The notes beneath the pieces are model-generated. The model was not told where the DNA came from and did no database searches. It worked only from the letters and a program-made list of their open reading frames with translations. This document shows, piece by piece, positions 17,237 through 26,832 of a stretch of DNA of 64,000 bases. The number at the start of each line of letters is the position of its first letter. The stretch's first letter is position 1. The translations under genes were made by a program, and so were the position numbers. Source of the DNA: Marinobacter guineae (GTDB taxonomy: Bacteria; Pseudomonadota; Gammaproteobacteria; Pseudomonadales; Oleiphilaceae); NCBI RefSeq assembly GCF_002744735.1, contig NZ_KZ319345.1, positions 1-64,000 on the forward strand. The letters are read 5' to 3'.

Positions 17237-18674
17237 TAGAAATCTTCCCTTCAATTTGAGTCATGGTGTCTGGTACCAGGTCACCGTAATATTCGCTGAA
17301 ATCGATCTTAGAAAAGTCGATTGATTGGAACTCCTCGGGTGTCAGCCCGCGACAGTTCGGAGCTTCCGGGGTACCGAAGCCGGCCACAGAGTTGAGCTGC
17401 GCTCGGCCTTGTTGATGGATGATGCGACCCATTTTCGAATTGAAACAGCAATACGATTTTGCTTTTTGGACGCACCCAACAAATTCCCATTCTTCCCGGC
17501 AGTATTCTCCAATCTCGTAGCAAAACCCTGAGCCATTAAGAACACCCGTTTCCGTAGATGTTTGATCGCAGGACTGTGTGAAGTAGTCGATTACAGCGCC
17601 GACCATGGCCGTTGGATCTACGACTACGCCATAGTTTGCCATGACATCCCCAGCCACCGTGGCCGCCGCATTCGCCGCCACCATCGTAGGTGCGCCGGCG
17701 GCCAACGCAGCTTCATACTCCGATTTACCCTGCGTAATTGAGTCGTAGACTGAAGTAATCATCTGGGTCGGGGAACCAGAGTCGCCGGTGTCATCCGCAA
17801 GCACTTTGCCTGTGTTTTTGCAGCAATTCTGAAACGCGGTAGATACTCCTGCTTTATCACACCTCATTGCTCTACCTGCAAAAATCATCATCTGTCCCAG
17901 GCAGGTTCCATCGGCTGCGGTCGTGCCATCGTCCTGATACATTCCAGTATCGATGTCGTCGACCACCGGCACTTGGGTTGCCAGATCAACACAGGCATTG
18001 GGGCTGCACTGTTGTTGTCCGGCGGCGTTTTCCATGCAGGAATAGCTGTTACCTAAAGGGCAGGCGTGCTGGGTTTCTAGGGCGCAGGTTTCAGATGTGG
18101 TAGAGAAAGAAACTTGTCCGCCTGCTTGTGAGGGGAGGCCCCCAGTGTAATTGTCAGTGATCTGGATTGTGCCGACTAAACCGTTTGCACAGCTTGGGGC
18201 GGTCACTAGGTTCACAAGCGTTGTGCCCAGGAAGTTGGTACCGGATAGGCTCGGGGCGTCCCAAGTTGTGGAACCAGTAGCACTGATCGGATTGTTGTTT
18301 GTGCAAATGCTGTCGAAATCGAGCGTTGGGATCTGTGCGACCAAGCCAGTGGGGCCTGATGTTACGGCACCAGTCTTGAGATCGAATCCGACCGTGAAGG
18401 ACCCGAATTGCCGAGCGACTTTTACATCAAAATTCAAAGCAACCGGGTTCGTGCAGACCATTTGTTGACTTGAGCTACAGTCAACGGCGGAAATTGGACA
18501 TAGCGCTCCCCCGCTTGGCGATTCAAAACATGAAGCCGTCTCACCTGGTTGGCCAAGATCACCATTCATATTGAGATCTTGGCCACAGGACCAGTTGGCC
18601 GCATAAACTGAGCCGAGAGGGAGAAAGAGGCTTAAAAGTCCAATTAAAGCGGGTTGGCTGTGCCTGAACTGCAT
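17202..18674 (-). CDS. traN: TraN-like mating-pair stabilization protein, C-terminal half
   Basis: TraN is an outer-membrane, cysteine-rich protein that contacts the recipient. This 490-residue protein has its own signal peptide (1-25) and the characteristic TraN C-terminal block: YCCFNSKMGRIIHQQGR, then GTPEAPNCRGLTPEEFQ and the DFSKIDFSEYY end. It contains more than 20 cysteines. The N-terminal block usual for TraN is instead on the adjacent upstream gene, whose frame overlaps this one by 31 bases. The pair therefore looks like a TraN split into two secreted polypeptides. A frameshift is unlikely because this half starts with a good signal peptide. Confidence 0.85.
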   Translation of the reverse strand: MQFRHSQPALIGLLSLFLPLGSVYAANWSCGQDLNMNGDLGQPGETASCFESPSGGALCPISAVDCSSSQQMVCTNPVALNFDVKVARQFGSFTVGFDLKTGAVTSGPTGLVAQIPTLDFDSICTNNNPISATGSTTWDAPSLSGTNFLGTTLVNLVTAPSCANGLVGTIQITDNYTGGLPSQAGGQVSFSTTSETCALETQHACPLGNSYSCMENAAGQQQCSPNACVDLATQVPVVDDIDTGMYQDDGTTAADGTCLGQMMIFAGRAMRCDKAGVSTAFQNCCKNTGKVLADDTGDSGSPTQMITSVYDSITQGKSEYEAALAAGAPTMVAANAAATVAGDVMANYGVVVDPTAMVGAVIDYFTQSCDQTSTETGVLNGSGFCYEIGEYCREEWEFVGCVQKAKSYCCFNSKMGRIIHQQGRAQLNSVAGFGTPEAPNCRGLTPEEFQSIDFSKIDFSEYYGDLVPDTMTQIEGKISNGVTDFYNSNQ

Positions 18675-20578
18675 ATCGTATCCCTTGATGCTTGGCGAAC
18701 GGCCTGCAATGTTGCTGCGGCTTCTGCGAATTCATTAAGACATCCACACGACTGAACGACTGTCTCTCCGGGTCCAGCCGGACAAACGCCAGCGGAACAC
18801 TCGTGGAAGAAGTAATCGAAGGTATTGGGGTCTGTGCGGTTCTCCTGCACGACGCCGTTCTGAACCGCGTCAGTTGCTAAGCGCGGCTTTCTGGTCTTGC
18901 ATGCCTGTGTGCAGGCAGGCACTGAAACCTCCTCCAGAACAGAAAGGCTTTCTGTCGGCGTCAGAACACTACCGTTAGACTGCTTCAAATAGTCTTGATA
19001 GCCAGTGTTCGTGGTGCTGGCTTGAACGTTGTCAGCCCGTTCGAGGGCGTCATCGAAATCGTATGTACCGGTGACCTGACAGCGATATTTGCGCGTTTTT
19101 TGCCACCAGGGGCGTGTAGGTGTAAACGAGCAGGTTGAACCATTGATCACTTGGGTGGACGGCAACGGAGTAAGACCGGTATTGACGAAATTCTGATATG
19201 TCCAAACCCCGTCCACTTGTTCTTCCATGAGTGTGCATTCAGGGTCACTTTGGTATGCACTACAGCTGTTTGAAATGGTGTCAGGTTTGAGTTTACAGTC
19301 GGTATCGACCTTTATTTTTGCGAGCGCGTAGCCTTCGCCATTCCCCGTAACTTCCACTCTAATTTTGAAGTCGACGGGTCCACCCGTCAGATAACTCTTA
19401 AAGTCGACATTTGGCGAGCGGACCCAGTTGGTTGAGAGCTCGCAAGCGCCCGGTGGTCGTCCGGTACCTGTCCAGTTTCCGTAGGGGCCATTCCAAAGCA
19501 GGTCGGCATCGGCGTAGATCTGCATCCAGTCATCGAATTTTGCGTAGTTGATTTTTGCTTCCAAAATCCGGCTTGGGTCCAAGACATTGAATTGAACCTG
19601 GCGCTCATACATTTTGCAGCTACCCGCCCAATAGTTGTCGCCAACTTGCCCTAATGAAAGCTGAAGGCAATCTGGGCCGCATGGAAAAATGTTTCCAGAA
19701 CCGCCGGCATATTCAATGATGTCGTTCAGTGTGACTTCTTCCACTGGCACGTTCCGGGTTATTTGGCAGCTTTTGATTTGGACAGGGTCCGCTGTAGCGG
19801 CCGGAGATGTCGTAATCAAATTAAATTCCGGATCAGCGGCAGAGGCGGAGAAAGCATCGCTGGCGAGGTTACCCGGCGTGCTGTTGTAGGCTTTCAGCAT
19901 TGGCGAGCCCGCAGCGCAGTCACCGGCCTTCTGTGCGTAAAACTTAATCATCGGTCCGGTCACACCCACTTCGGAAACCGTGAGATAGTCCATTTGCGAT
20001 GTCAGCGCACCGGTTGCGCCTCCCCCCAAATCATTAAGGACTTTGTCCAAGTTGCTCATAACTAGGCCAGTCCCGCATGAGTTATTCACGCAATAGCACC
20101 CGCCCAGCTTGTTTAGGGGAATCGGGGTCATGCCGATTTCGCCTGAGCCGTTCACCACCCAAGACAGTCCCGAGCAGTTGTCCCAGGTCCCTGCGTTACA
20201 CGAAACAGCTCCGTTTGCACATACACCGGACACCGGAACCCCTGGTGTAAATACCCGATCAATCGTGCCGTCCAGGTCGCTATCTTGAGAGACCGTCAAG
20301 GTGCCAATGTCACCGCTGGCCGAGGGTGCAACGAATATTTCCAAAAACTTCTGAGAGCCGCTGCAGCCCAAATTGGCATCGAAGCTCTGGTCATCGAACG
20401 TCTTCATGGCGTCGGCAGACATCAGAGGTGTAGTGAAGTTCTGTTGGATGGCTTCGGCGCTTCCGTAGCTGCTTCTAGCATTGCCCACAGTGGTCTCGGC
20501 CTCAGTGACGGATGCCGGATCTGCCGATACAAATCCCGGTAAAAGTCCTATGAGGACGAGCAGAATCCAGCGATCCAT
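18644..20578 (-). CDS. traN: TraN-like secreted cysteine-rich protein, N-terminal half
   Basis: A 644-residue exported protein with a signal peptide (1-19, PGFVSA/DP) and about 30 cysteines. Its last 100 residues (CTQACKTRKP, then GETVVQSCGCLNEFAEA) resemble the middle of long TraN proteins from SXT/R27-like elements. The C-terminal TraN signature is missing and is encoded by the next gene. The two products together total 1134 residues, similar to long single-chain TraN proteins. It starts one base from the end of traC and overlaps its partner, so stoichiometric production is likely. The assignment to TraN rests on the downstream partner, position and cysteine pattern. Confidence 0.75.
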   Translation of the reverse strand: MDRWILLVLIGLLPGFVSADPASVTEAETTVGNARSSYGSAEAIQQNFTTPLMSADAMKTFDDQSFDANLGCSGSQKFLEIFVAPSASGDIGTLTVSQDSDLDGTIDRVFTPGVPVSGVCANGAVSCNAGTWDNCSGLSWVVNGSGEIGMTPIPLNKLGGCYCVNNSCGTGLVMSNLDKVLNDLGGGATGALTSQMDYLTVSEVGVTGPMIKFYAQKAGDCAAGSPMLKAYNSTPGNLASDAFSASAADPEFNLITTSPAATADPVQIKSCQITRNVPVEEVTLNDIIEYAGGSGNIFPCGPDCLQLSLGQVGDNYWAGSCKMYERQVQFNVLDPSRILEAKINYAKFDDWMQIYADADLLWNGPYGNWTGTGRPPGACELSTNWVRSPNVDFKSYLTGGPVDFKIRVEVTGNGEGYALAKIKVDTDCKLKPDTISNSCSAYQSDPECTLMEEQVDGVWTYQNFVNTGLTPLPSTQVINGSTCSFTPTRPWWQKTRKYRCQVTGTYDFDDALERADNVQASTTNTGYQDYLKQSNGSVLTPTESLSVLEEVSVPACTQACKTRKPRLATDAVQNGVVQENRTDPNTFDYFFHECSAGVCPAGPGETVVQSCGCLNEFAEAAATLQAVRQASRDTICSSGTANPL

Positions 20579-23079
20579 TAAAGTGGCACTCCGGATAGTT
20601 TGGACACCGCCTGAGCTGGCGTCATACCCTGAGCAATCAGTGCGTTATATTTGGCAACCTCCTTGCCGTCGGACGTTGCGATCCAGTGATTCCAGGGATC
20701 CACAGACAGCCTGCCGATACCCCGGCCAAACGGCGTATCAAAGAAGATCTCAGAGTATTTGGGTTTGTTGGCTTTTACGGAGGTCAGGAGATCGACAGCC
20801 AGGCCCTCGTAGTCGAGAACCCCTTCATCTACAGCCTTCGCGTAGTCCTCGCATTCAAGGTAAAACTTGAATGCAGCGTTATTCTTGATGACCTGTCCGA
20901 CAGGGCCGAATTTCCGGAGATCCAGCGGACTCTGCGTAACAATGCCAAAGGCCCCGGAGTACTTGCGGGCGCGGCGATAGCCCTCTTCAATCAGGTTGCC
21001 GAGTCGGTTGTTCTCCTCCCCCCGGGAATCTGAAAAGTATCGCCAGGCCTCTTCGAACAGCACGAAGCGTTGTTCGGAGCGATCGGAAAGGTAAAGATCC
21101 TGGGTGACCGAGTTCATCACCTGCATAATCACCACGTTGAACAGCTCGGCTTGACCTGAAAGCTTTTCAAGCTCCAGGACTACGAAACCATCGTTCGAAA
21201 TATCGAATCCGCCGGCGCCATTGAAAAAACGCCCGTACACGCCTTTCGTCGTGAAATCGTGCAGGTTGAAGGAGAGTTCGTGAGCCTTGGAGACCGCACT
21301 AGGCAGCGGTTCGCCCTGGTCAGAGGCGAGTTTTGGATAAGACTTCAAGTAGTGTTGAACAGCATCGATTCCGTTGACGATGTCGCCGCGGTCTGCAGTC
21401 CAACGAACGGCTTCCTTGATCAACGTCCATTCCGTTTCGTGCAGCGCTTGGCGAGAAGCGGAATATGCCATTTCAGCGAGGATGTTGGCGGTGGTCATGA
21501 GGTCCGCGTTTCGGTCATCCTCATCCTTGGAGTTGGTGTTGAACGGATTGATCGTGATCCGCTCTTTGCCGAAATCCATAAACCGGCCGCCGACCATATC
21601 GCATTGCTTCTGAAGGCTGTAACCAATGTCGGTTACTCGAACCAATGAGCCTGCAGCGTAATAGTTTTTGCAGAGATCGTTGAGCGTGTAGGACTTGCCC
21701 GCACCCGAACCGGCGGCAATGAGGAAGTTATGGTTGGGTGCTCGCTTGTCGAACACGTCCATGCCGACCAGCTGCCCTTTGCGCCCGACGTAGAGTAGGG
21801 CGGGGTCGCTGGATCCTCGAAAATCGCCTTGAATGGGCATGAAACGAGCCACGGCGCTCAGTGGCGCGTAGAAATGTCGGTCTAGCAAGCCGATGTTTTT
21901 ATCGATGTCATAGAGACCGAACGGCAATGAGGCAATCAGCATCGGTTTCTCAAGCACCGATTCTTCCTGCATCACGAAATCTTTGGATTCCCAGAGTCGA
22001 CGGGCGCGCGACACCGAATCAATGCATTCAGCTTCGGTATCTCCGAGGATGACCAAGGATGGAATGATTGTCATAAACCGTTCCGATTCGAGCTTGTCCA
22101 GAGCCCAGCTAAACTCCTCAGTTCTTTTCTGAATGGCCTTTGCAAAAGAGCCTGTGCCTTTTTGCGCCATGGTGGCGCTGGCCTTTTGGTGCAGAGAGGT
22201 TTTTATGTCTTCGAAAACAATGTTCAGGCTGAAAATAAAAGGCGTGGTTATCTGATCGGGATCATCCGGTGCGCCCATTACGCCACCGGTCAGGGTGTTG
22301 GTGGTGAAGGTATCGATGGATTTTGCGTTAACCTTTGGCGTAATCACTCGACCAAAGCGCTTGCCCAAGCGAAAGGGTTTTTCGCCACCTGAGAACTCAA
22401 TTTTGGTTTCAGCATTGATGATCTGCTTTCGCAGCGGAAGGCGGGAATCAACATTGCCGTTCGGATCGGCGTCGGCATCGTTGAAAAACTGCCGTGCCCA
22501 GGCAACTAGATGATTTGCCCCCATCCGCGCTGGCGCAAGATGGGCGGCTTGCAAGGTTTCTTCAGCGATCGACAGCACTTCACTTGATAGAGGTTTCACA
22601 GTCTTGATGCAGACAAACGCTCGCCAATTTCGAACGGGAATGCCGTGATAGCACCGCATTCCCTTTGTGCCGGCTTTTAGGAAGCTGGTGTATTGCTCGA
22701 TGGATTTCTGGAGCAGAGGTGTTCGGCGCTGTTTGTTGCGCGAATAGGCCTGAAGGATGCCGTTCACATTGTGATCAGGCGCCAGCATGATTTGGATCTG
22801 GGTTCTTTTCGGGTAGGTGACCGATAAAAACGTTTCTAATTGTTTAAGGTCACGCCCGCCCAAAAAGGTGAGAGGGCAGATCTCGAAAAGGTAGCCGTAG
22901 CGGTTATCCAGGGTCTGGAAGGCGCCCAGCTCTTCATCGAAACTTACCCATGGTAAAAAGTCAGAAAATTTGTTTCGGCGAAGCTCTTGCTCAAGGTCCC
23001 TGTGCGTGATGCCGCCATTGTCGCCAACGATCAACGACCAGATTCTTGAGAGGGGGCCTACTTTCTCTTCAGCGGTCAT
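20578..23079 (-). CDS. traC: TraC, VirB4-type secretion ATPase
   Basis: TraC is the inner-membrane-associated ATPase that energises pilus assembly. This 833-residue protein has an N-terminal TraC-F-type domain (residues 1-400, including SFLPW-like and YGYLFEICPL stretches) and a C-terminal RecA-like ATPase with Walker A GSGAGKS near 457 and Walker B RFVLFEEAWRYF near 690, followed by TQSPLDL. Length is close to F TraC (875). It overlaps traV by 4 bases and touches the traN-like gene. Confidence 0.95.
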   Translation of the reverse strand: MTAEEKVGPLSRIWSLIVGDNGGITHRDLEQELRRNKFSDFLPWVSFDEELGAFQTLDNRYGYLFEICPLTFLGGRDLKQLETFLSVTYPKRTQIQIMLAPDHNVNGILQAYSRNKQRRTPLLQKSIEQYTSFLKAGTKGMRCYHGIPVRNWRAFVCIKTVKPLSSEVLSIAEETLQAAHLAPARMGANHLVAWARQFFNDADADPNGNVDSRLPLRKQIINAETKIEFSGGEKPFRLGKRFGRVITPKVNAKSIDTFTTNTLTGGVMGAPDDPDQITTPFIFSLNIVFEDIKTSLHQKASATMAQKGTGSFAKAIQKRTEEFSWALDKLESERFMTIIPSLVILGDTEAECIDSVSRARRLWESKDFVMQEESVLEKPMLIASLPFGLYDIDKNIGLLDRHFYAPLSAVARFMPIQGDFRGSSDPALLYVGRKGQLVGMDVFDKRAPNHNFLIAAGSGAGKSYTLNDLCKNYYAAGSLVRVTDIGYSLQKQCDMVGGRFMDFGKERITINPFNTNSKDEDDRNADLMTTANILAEMAYSASRQALHETEWTLIKEAVRWTADRGDIVNGIDAVQHYLKSYPKLASDQGEPLPSAVSKAHELSFNLHDFTTKGVYGRFFNGAGGFDISNDGFVVLELEKLSGQAELFNVVIMQVMNSVTQDLYLSDRSEQRFVLFEEAWRYFSDSRGEENNRLGNLIEEGYRRARKYSGAFGIVTQSPLDLRKFGPVGQVIKNNAAFKFYLECEDYAKAVDEGVLDYEGLAVDLLTSVKANKPKYSEIFFDTPFGRGIGRLSVDPWNHWIATSDGKEVAKYNALIAQGMTPAQAVSKLSGVPL

Positions 23080-23666
23080 TGGTTGCTCCCTTGCACCTGG
23101 TCAATCAGAGAGTCAGTAAGCTCCGGCTTCTTATAAAGGTATTGGCCCATAACGAAACGCGGTTCCTCGACAATGCTGTAGACGAATCGGGGCATGTATA
23201 GCCGGTTGCGTTTCAGTTCACTGGAGTAGGGAAGAATCATGGTGCGGACTGATCGCGGAGGTTTGATCATAGGCGTCCGAGGCGCCTGAATCATGGTTCC
23301 AAGCTGATCATAAACCTGGTCGCGGTAGCCGCTGTATGCTGACTGAGGGGGCGCAAAAGAAGGATCTTCTGTGTGAGAGGGCGTCGGCGCGTCATAGGAT
23401 GTCGACACAGCGATTGGTTGCTCCTTTACACGCTGGGATCCAGCCAACTTGTTTTTTCGCTCCGCTCTGGCTTGCCGCGCTTGCTCGGACGCCCTGGTCA
23501 TGTGCGGATACTTTTCTACCCCCGTCACCGCCTCCTCATAAGCATCTTCGACAGAGATACATTTTCCAAAGTTGTCCTGTAGGTTGCAGGAGAACTCGTT
23601 TTCATAAGGCACCAGAGAACAGCCGCCCAAGAGGCTAACCGCTAACAGCAGAGTAAATTTTTTCAT
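23076..23666 (-). CDS. traV: TraV outer-membrane lipoprotein of the core complex
   Basis: TraV is the VirB7-like lipoprotein that forms the outer ring with TraK and TraB. The signal sequence ends in the lipobox LLGG-C (lipidated Cys16). The family motif of two cysteines (FSCNLQDNFGKCISVEDAY) follows, then a proline-rich linker and a C-terminal basic region. At 196 residues it is near F TraV (171). It overlaps traC by 4 bases and traB by one. Confidence 0.92.
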   Translation of the reverse strand: MKKFTLLLAVSLLGGCSLVPYENEFSCNLQDNFGKCISVEDAYEEAVTGVEKYPHMTRASEQARQARAERKNKLAGSQRVKEQPIAVSTSYDAPTPSHTEDPSFAPPQSAYSGYRDQVYDQLGTMIQAPRTPMIKPPRSVRTMILPYSSELKRNRLYMPRFVYSIVEEPRFVMGQYLYKKPELTDSLIDQVQGSNQ

Positions 23667-24841
23667 TAGCCTTTCTCCATAATGCTGAGATCCGTTCCTT
23701 TCTGGATGACCACGGTCAGCCTTTTGGCTGCGCCGACCTCAATGATGGGAACGGTTTGTTTTGCGAGATCCAAAAACAGTTTTTGGACGGCTTCAGAGCC
23801 AGACTTGAGAGCTTGACCGCCGGCGGATTGAACGATTGAGTCTGTGTCGACGATTTGTGTTGTTCCAAGCGCCGAAGTCGAGGTTGTAGCAGCCGCACCC
23901 GCAATGCCGTTTCCTGCTCCCTCGAAGAGGCCTGCGACGATCATCCGCATTACATGAGCGCCCATCTTTGAAACAACTGGACCGGTAAGCCCGCGCACGC
24001 CGTCACTGTCAGCGACGAACCCCTGAACTGGCTGATCAATGACCGCTGTTCCATCCAGGCTCATGCAGGAAAGACTGACCAACTGAAGGTTTACACGCTC
24101 CTGAGCGAGATTTGCCGTCGCATTGGCGATGACAAAGCAGCCTTTCAGGTTGGCTTTGACACTGTTTGGAAGCACCGCCGGCGCCTGAACCCGAAGCATT
24201 ACAGGCTCAGGGTTTGCGTCACCTAGTTCCGAAGTAAGGGCACGAATACCAGTCAGCAGAATTGCAGGCATGTGGCTGGGTGGCATGTAGATCGAATTCT
24301 TTTTTTTTGAAACTGTCTCCGGTTGAAAGTCGGCACCAGGGGCACGGCCAATACCGCCGACAATTCTCGCTTCAACCGGAATATCGTTGAGGGAGGATTC
24401 GGACGCGCTATAACTGGGAACATAGGTTGGAGGCTCCGGATAAGATACTTCGCCTCCGGCTTCCGGGGCTTCGAAGTCGGAAAGGGGATTCACCATTTCC
24501 TCTTTTCCGGTTTCTTCACCCTGACCCTGCCGCTTCAAATCGTTCTGAGAGGTCTCAAGCGCCGCAAGCAGAGAGTCATATTGGCGTTGTCGACGCTCCA
24601 TTTCGGCAAGTGTCTCGCCGACGTGCTTCAAATCCTTGTCTACTTTTGCACGGATGTCGTCTTCCAGGAGATCGGCACCTAGAGATAGGTCTGTCGTTTC
24701 AACCTCTTTGACTGGCTCTTTTTCGTCTTGACCGGAGGCATAGTAAACGAACAGCAAGAGAGCGAGGAAACCAGCGGCAATGCTATATTTCCGGTACTTG
24801 AGTCTGTCTTCGGCTCCGAGGCCATTCCACCAAGTCTTCAT
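23666..24841 (-). CDS. traB: TraB, VirB10-like core-complex scaffold
   Basis: TraB spans the inner membrane and periplasm and reaches the outer-membrane ring. The protein has a short cytoplasmic N-terminus, one membrane helix (about residues 23-40), a coiled-coil rich in Glu/Arg/Gln (about 60-105), a proline-rich linker and a C-terminal beta-barrel domain (about 170-391) with the typical KGCFVIANATANL and LQLVSLSCM stretches. At 391 residues it is slightly shorter than F TraB (475). Single-base overlaps join it to traK and traV. Confidence 0.93.
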   Translation of the reverse strand: MKTWWNGLGAEDRLKYRKYSIAAGFLALLLFVYYASGQDEKEPVKEVETTDLSLGADLLEDDIRAKVDKDLKHVGETLAEMERRQRQYDSLLAALETSQNDLKRQGQGEETGKEEMVNPLSDFEAPEAGGEVSYPEPPTYVPSYSASESSLNDIPVEARIVGGIGRAPGADFQPETVSKKKNSIYMPPSHMPAILLTGIRALTSELGDANPEPVMLRVQAPAVLPNSVKANLKGCFVIANATANLAQERVNLQLVSLSCMSLDGTAVIDQPVQGFVADSDGVRGLTGPVVSKMGAHVMRMIVAGLFEGAGNGIAGAAATTSTSALGTTQIVDTDSIVQSAGGQALKSGSEAVQKLFLDLAKQTVPIIEVGAAKRLTVVIQKGTDLSIMEKG

Positions 24842-25593
24842 CAGAAGCCCTCCTTAGAGACCACAAACAAACGGCCTACTTGGCCAGGTTCCAAGCTCAG
24901 CGGATCCATGGTTACCGCAAAGATCGATTCGCCAATGGCCGAGCTCAGGAAATCCGTCTCGCTGAAGGTGGTCGTGGTGCTGGTTCTGACCAAAAACTCT
25001 TTTAAGGAAAGCCCCAACCCATCCACTCGAATAGTCCGGCGCAACGCAAGTTGTGTGTTTGGCTTGCCGGCGGTCATGCGGGACACCCATTCACTGTTCG
25101 TGTTTGTGCTGACCGAAAAGCTGTCCGGGATGTCGTCCTCAAGGGCCGCCATAGTCAGATAGACTGCGCGCTCTTCATCGGGAAGGGGAGAGAGCAGTTC
25201 CTGGTTGCCTTTGATGCGGTTTTTCGCGCCTGTAGAAAGGCGGATTGTTTGCCCGGGAATGTCCTTTGGAGACACCATTAAGGTGTAAATCTCGCCGGCG
25301 CAAACCAGATAGAACTCGGATCGCGCTGAAACATATTCCTGGTGCAGCCCATCATCCTGAATCAGAAATTTGATGAAGCTATTATTCCCGTTGTTCTCAA
25401 CCACGATCCCTTTCTCTTGAGAGAAAAAAGCATCGTTAATTGCACCGTCGACACAGGTAACTCTGTTGATGTCTCGATTGGACATTTCCACTGGTGTGAC
25501 AACATCAGGCTTCACTACCTGGGTGTGAGCAAGCGCCGGCAAGCTTACTAACATCACGGCCAGTGCCGCGTTGAAAAATTGTTTATTAAGCAT
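24841..25593 (-). CDS. traK: TraK, VirB9/secretin-like outer-membrane ring protein
   Basis: TraK is a periplasmic and outer-membrane component that binds TraV and TraB. A signal peptide (1-24, LPALAHTQ) precedes a beta-rich mature protein of about 226 residues with NRDINRVTCVDG and the C-terminal SLEPGQVGRLFVV block typical of the family. Length matches F TraK (242). It overlaps traE by 8 bases. Confidence 0.92.
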   Translation of the reverse strand: MLNKQFFNAALAVMLVSLPALAHTQVVKPDVVTPVEMSNRDINRVTCVDGAINDAFFSQEKGIVVENNGNNSFIKFLIQDDGLHQEYVSARSEFYLVCAGEIYTLMVSPKDIPGQTIRLSTGAKNRIKGNQELLSPLPDEERAVYLTMAALEDDIPDSFSVSTNTNSEWVSRMTAGKPNTQLALRRTIRVDGLGLSLKEFLVRTSTTTTFSETDFLSSAIGESIFAVTMDPLSLEPGQVGRLFVVSKEGF

Positions 25594-26167
25594 CGTTCGA
25601 TACCTCCTTGATGCCGGTAAGCCAAAATCTTCCTTGCTCGAATGAATAAGAGATCTGGTAGGTGACGTTTTCCGTGCTGGTCACCGAGTCACCAACAATC
25701 CGCTTTTTCACGCCAGCAACGTGAATGGTGTCGTCGCCTACTTTTTTAATGTCTCGATTACCGCGCCATTGAACGACATAGGAGACTGTCGGGTAGCGCT
25801 CAATACCATCTGCCAGTCGGGTAAATAGATCGCGATAACGGGAGTATTCGTCGGGGTGAATGAGTGGCAACAACTCATTCAGCTGCCTTCTGGCAGTGGC
25901 GGCTGAAAGGTCGCCCGCCATATGAACGATGTAACGACTCATCGAGCGCAAGTAATCATCAGATGCCGTGGATCCTGATATAACGAAGTCGCCTTGCCCA
26001 CCAATGGGGATAAGGTGAACGCGTTGTTCATCTAGCTTCGATGAAATTGTGGCTGTCTGAAGACCAGCAAAAATCACCACCGCCACAAACCCAAATTTGA
26101 GCAGCCGGTTTTCGGCAAAGACATTGCTCGAATCCTGGACAAACAGATTGGAGAAGAGACTTTTCAT
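25586..26167 (-). CDS. traE: TraE, VirB8-like inner-membrane pilus assembly protein
   Basis: TraE is a bitopic inner-membrane protein with a periplasmic VirB8-like domain. A hydrophobic segment (about residues 24-42) follows a short cytoplasmic stretch, then the NTF2-like domain with family motifs RLLKFGFVAVV at the start and VTYQISYSFEQGRFWLTGI at the end. At 193 residues it matches F TraE (188). Three bases separate it from traL. Confidence 0.92.
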   Translation of the reverse strand: MKSLFSNLFVQDSSNVFAENRLLKFGFVAVVIFAGLQTATISSKLDEQRVHLIPIGGQGDFVISGSTASDDYLRSMSRYIVHMAGDLSAATARRQLNELLPLIHPDEYSRYRDLFTRLADGIERYPTVSYVVQWRGNRDIKKVGDDTIHVAGVKKRIVGDSVTSTENVTYQISYSFEQGRFWLTGIKEVSNDA

Positions 26168-26170
26168 GGG

Positions 26171-26440
26171 TCACTCGTGAAATTTGGTGGCAGTGGGAAC
26201 GGGATAGCCTTTGAGTTCAAAGAACCCGTTGGCATAGGCCAGATGGCTGAACCAGCCTCGGGCGCGTTTTCGTTTCATAGGAATAAGGAGGGCCGGACCA
26301 ATGAACAGCGTTATCCAGGCGAGGCCACCAAAGATGGCGGCGCCAAGATAAAAAATCACGATGATCGCCATTTCATGCGCGTCAAACCAAAGGACTTGAA
26401 GCGGCTGATGAAGGTAAATCGGTAGTCGTGATTCGTTCAT
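26171..26440 (-). CDS. traL: TraL, VirB3-like inner-membrane protein
   Basis: This 89-residue protein has the TraL layout: a short N-terminus with the family stretch LPIYLHQPLQVLWF, two closely spaced hydrophobic helices (about 24-55) and a basic RKRARGWFSHLAY loop. TraL is needed for pilus tip assembly. Length matches F TraL (91). It lies 24 bases after the pilin gene, the same order as in F (A-L-E-K-B). Confidence 0.92.
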   Translation of the reverse strand: MNESRLPIYLHQPLQVLWFDAHEMAIIVIFYLGAAIFGGLAWITLFIGPALLIPMKRKRARGWFSHLAYANGFFELKGYPVPTATKFHE

Positions 26441-26464
26441 GGTCGGCCTCCGGTCATTGCTCGC

Positions 26465-26830
26465 TTAGATGATCATGCCAAGCGAAGTTGTGATGCTGTC
26501 AGCCTTGATCATGGCGGTACCGCCCAGAACGCCACCGGCAGCAAGCATCCAGTTCTTGGTGATCTGGACTGCTGAAAGAACAATCGCAGCCAGGCCGCCG
26601 ACGAACCCGACAGGGCCTTTCAGCATGTCGTTTACAGCCACGTCGTACAGGTCAAATGCGAAGGTACCGGCAGCTGGAGCTGTGATTGCGCTGGCAGTCA
26701 TCGAACCCAGCACGAGCATGGGTACGGCAGCTACCGGGGCAGCGGAGCGGAATGAGCCAAAACGGGCTTTGGCAATGGCGCTCAGGCGAGACAGTTCTGC
26801 GTGAGCAGTTTGAGAAGCAGACACTTTCAT
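26465..26830 (-). CDS. traA: TraA propilin
   Basis: This is the major pilin subunit precursor. The 121 residues include a long leader ending at a signal-peptidase-like site SMTASA/IT near residue 48, giving a mature pilin of about 73 residues. The mature part has two hydrophobic helices (VGFVGGLAAIVLSAVQ and NWMLAAGGVLGG) joined by a short basic loop, the F-pilin topology. AAGGAG precedes the ATG, implying strong translation. The leader is basic (RLSAIAKARFGSFR), as in F TraA. The pilin should be matured by host leader peptidase or the S26 enzyme at 14388. Confidence 0.93.
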   Translation of the reverse strand: MKVSASQTAHAELSRLSAIAKARFGSFRSAAPVAAVPMLVLGSMTASAITAPAAGTFAFDLYDVAVNDMLKGPVGFVGGLAAIVLSAVQITKNWMLAAGGVLGGTAMIKADSITTSLGMII

Positions 26831-26832
26831 TT

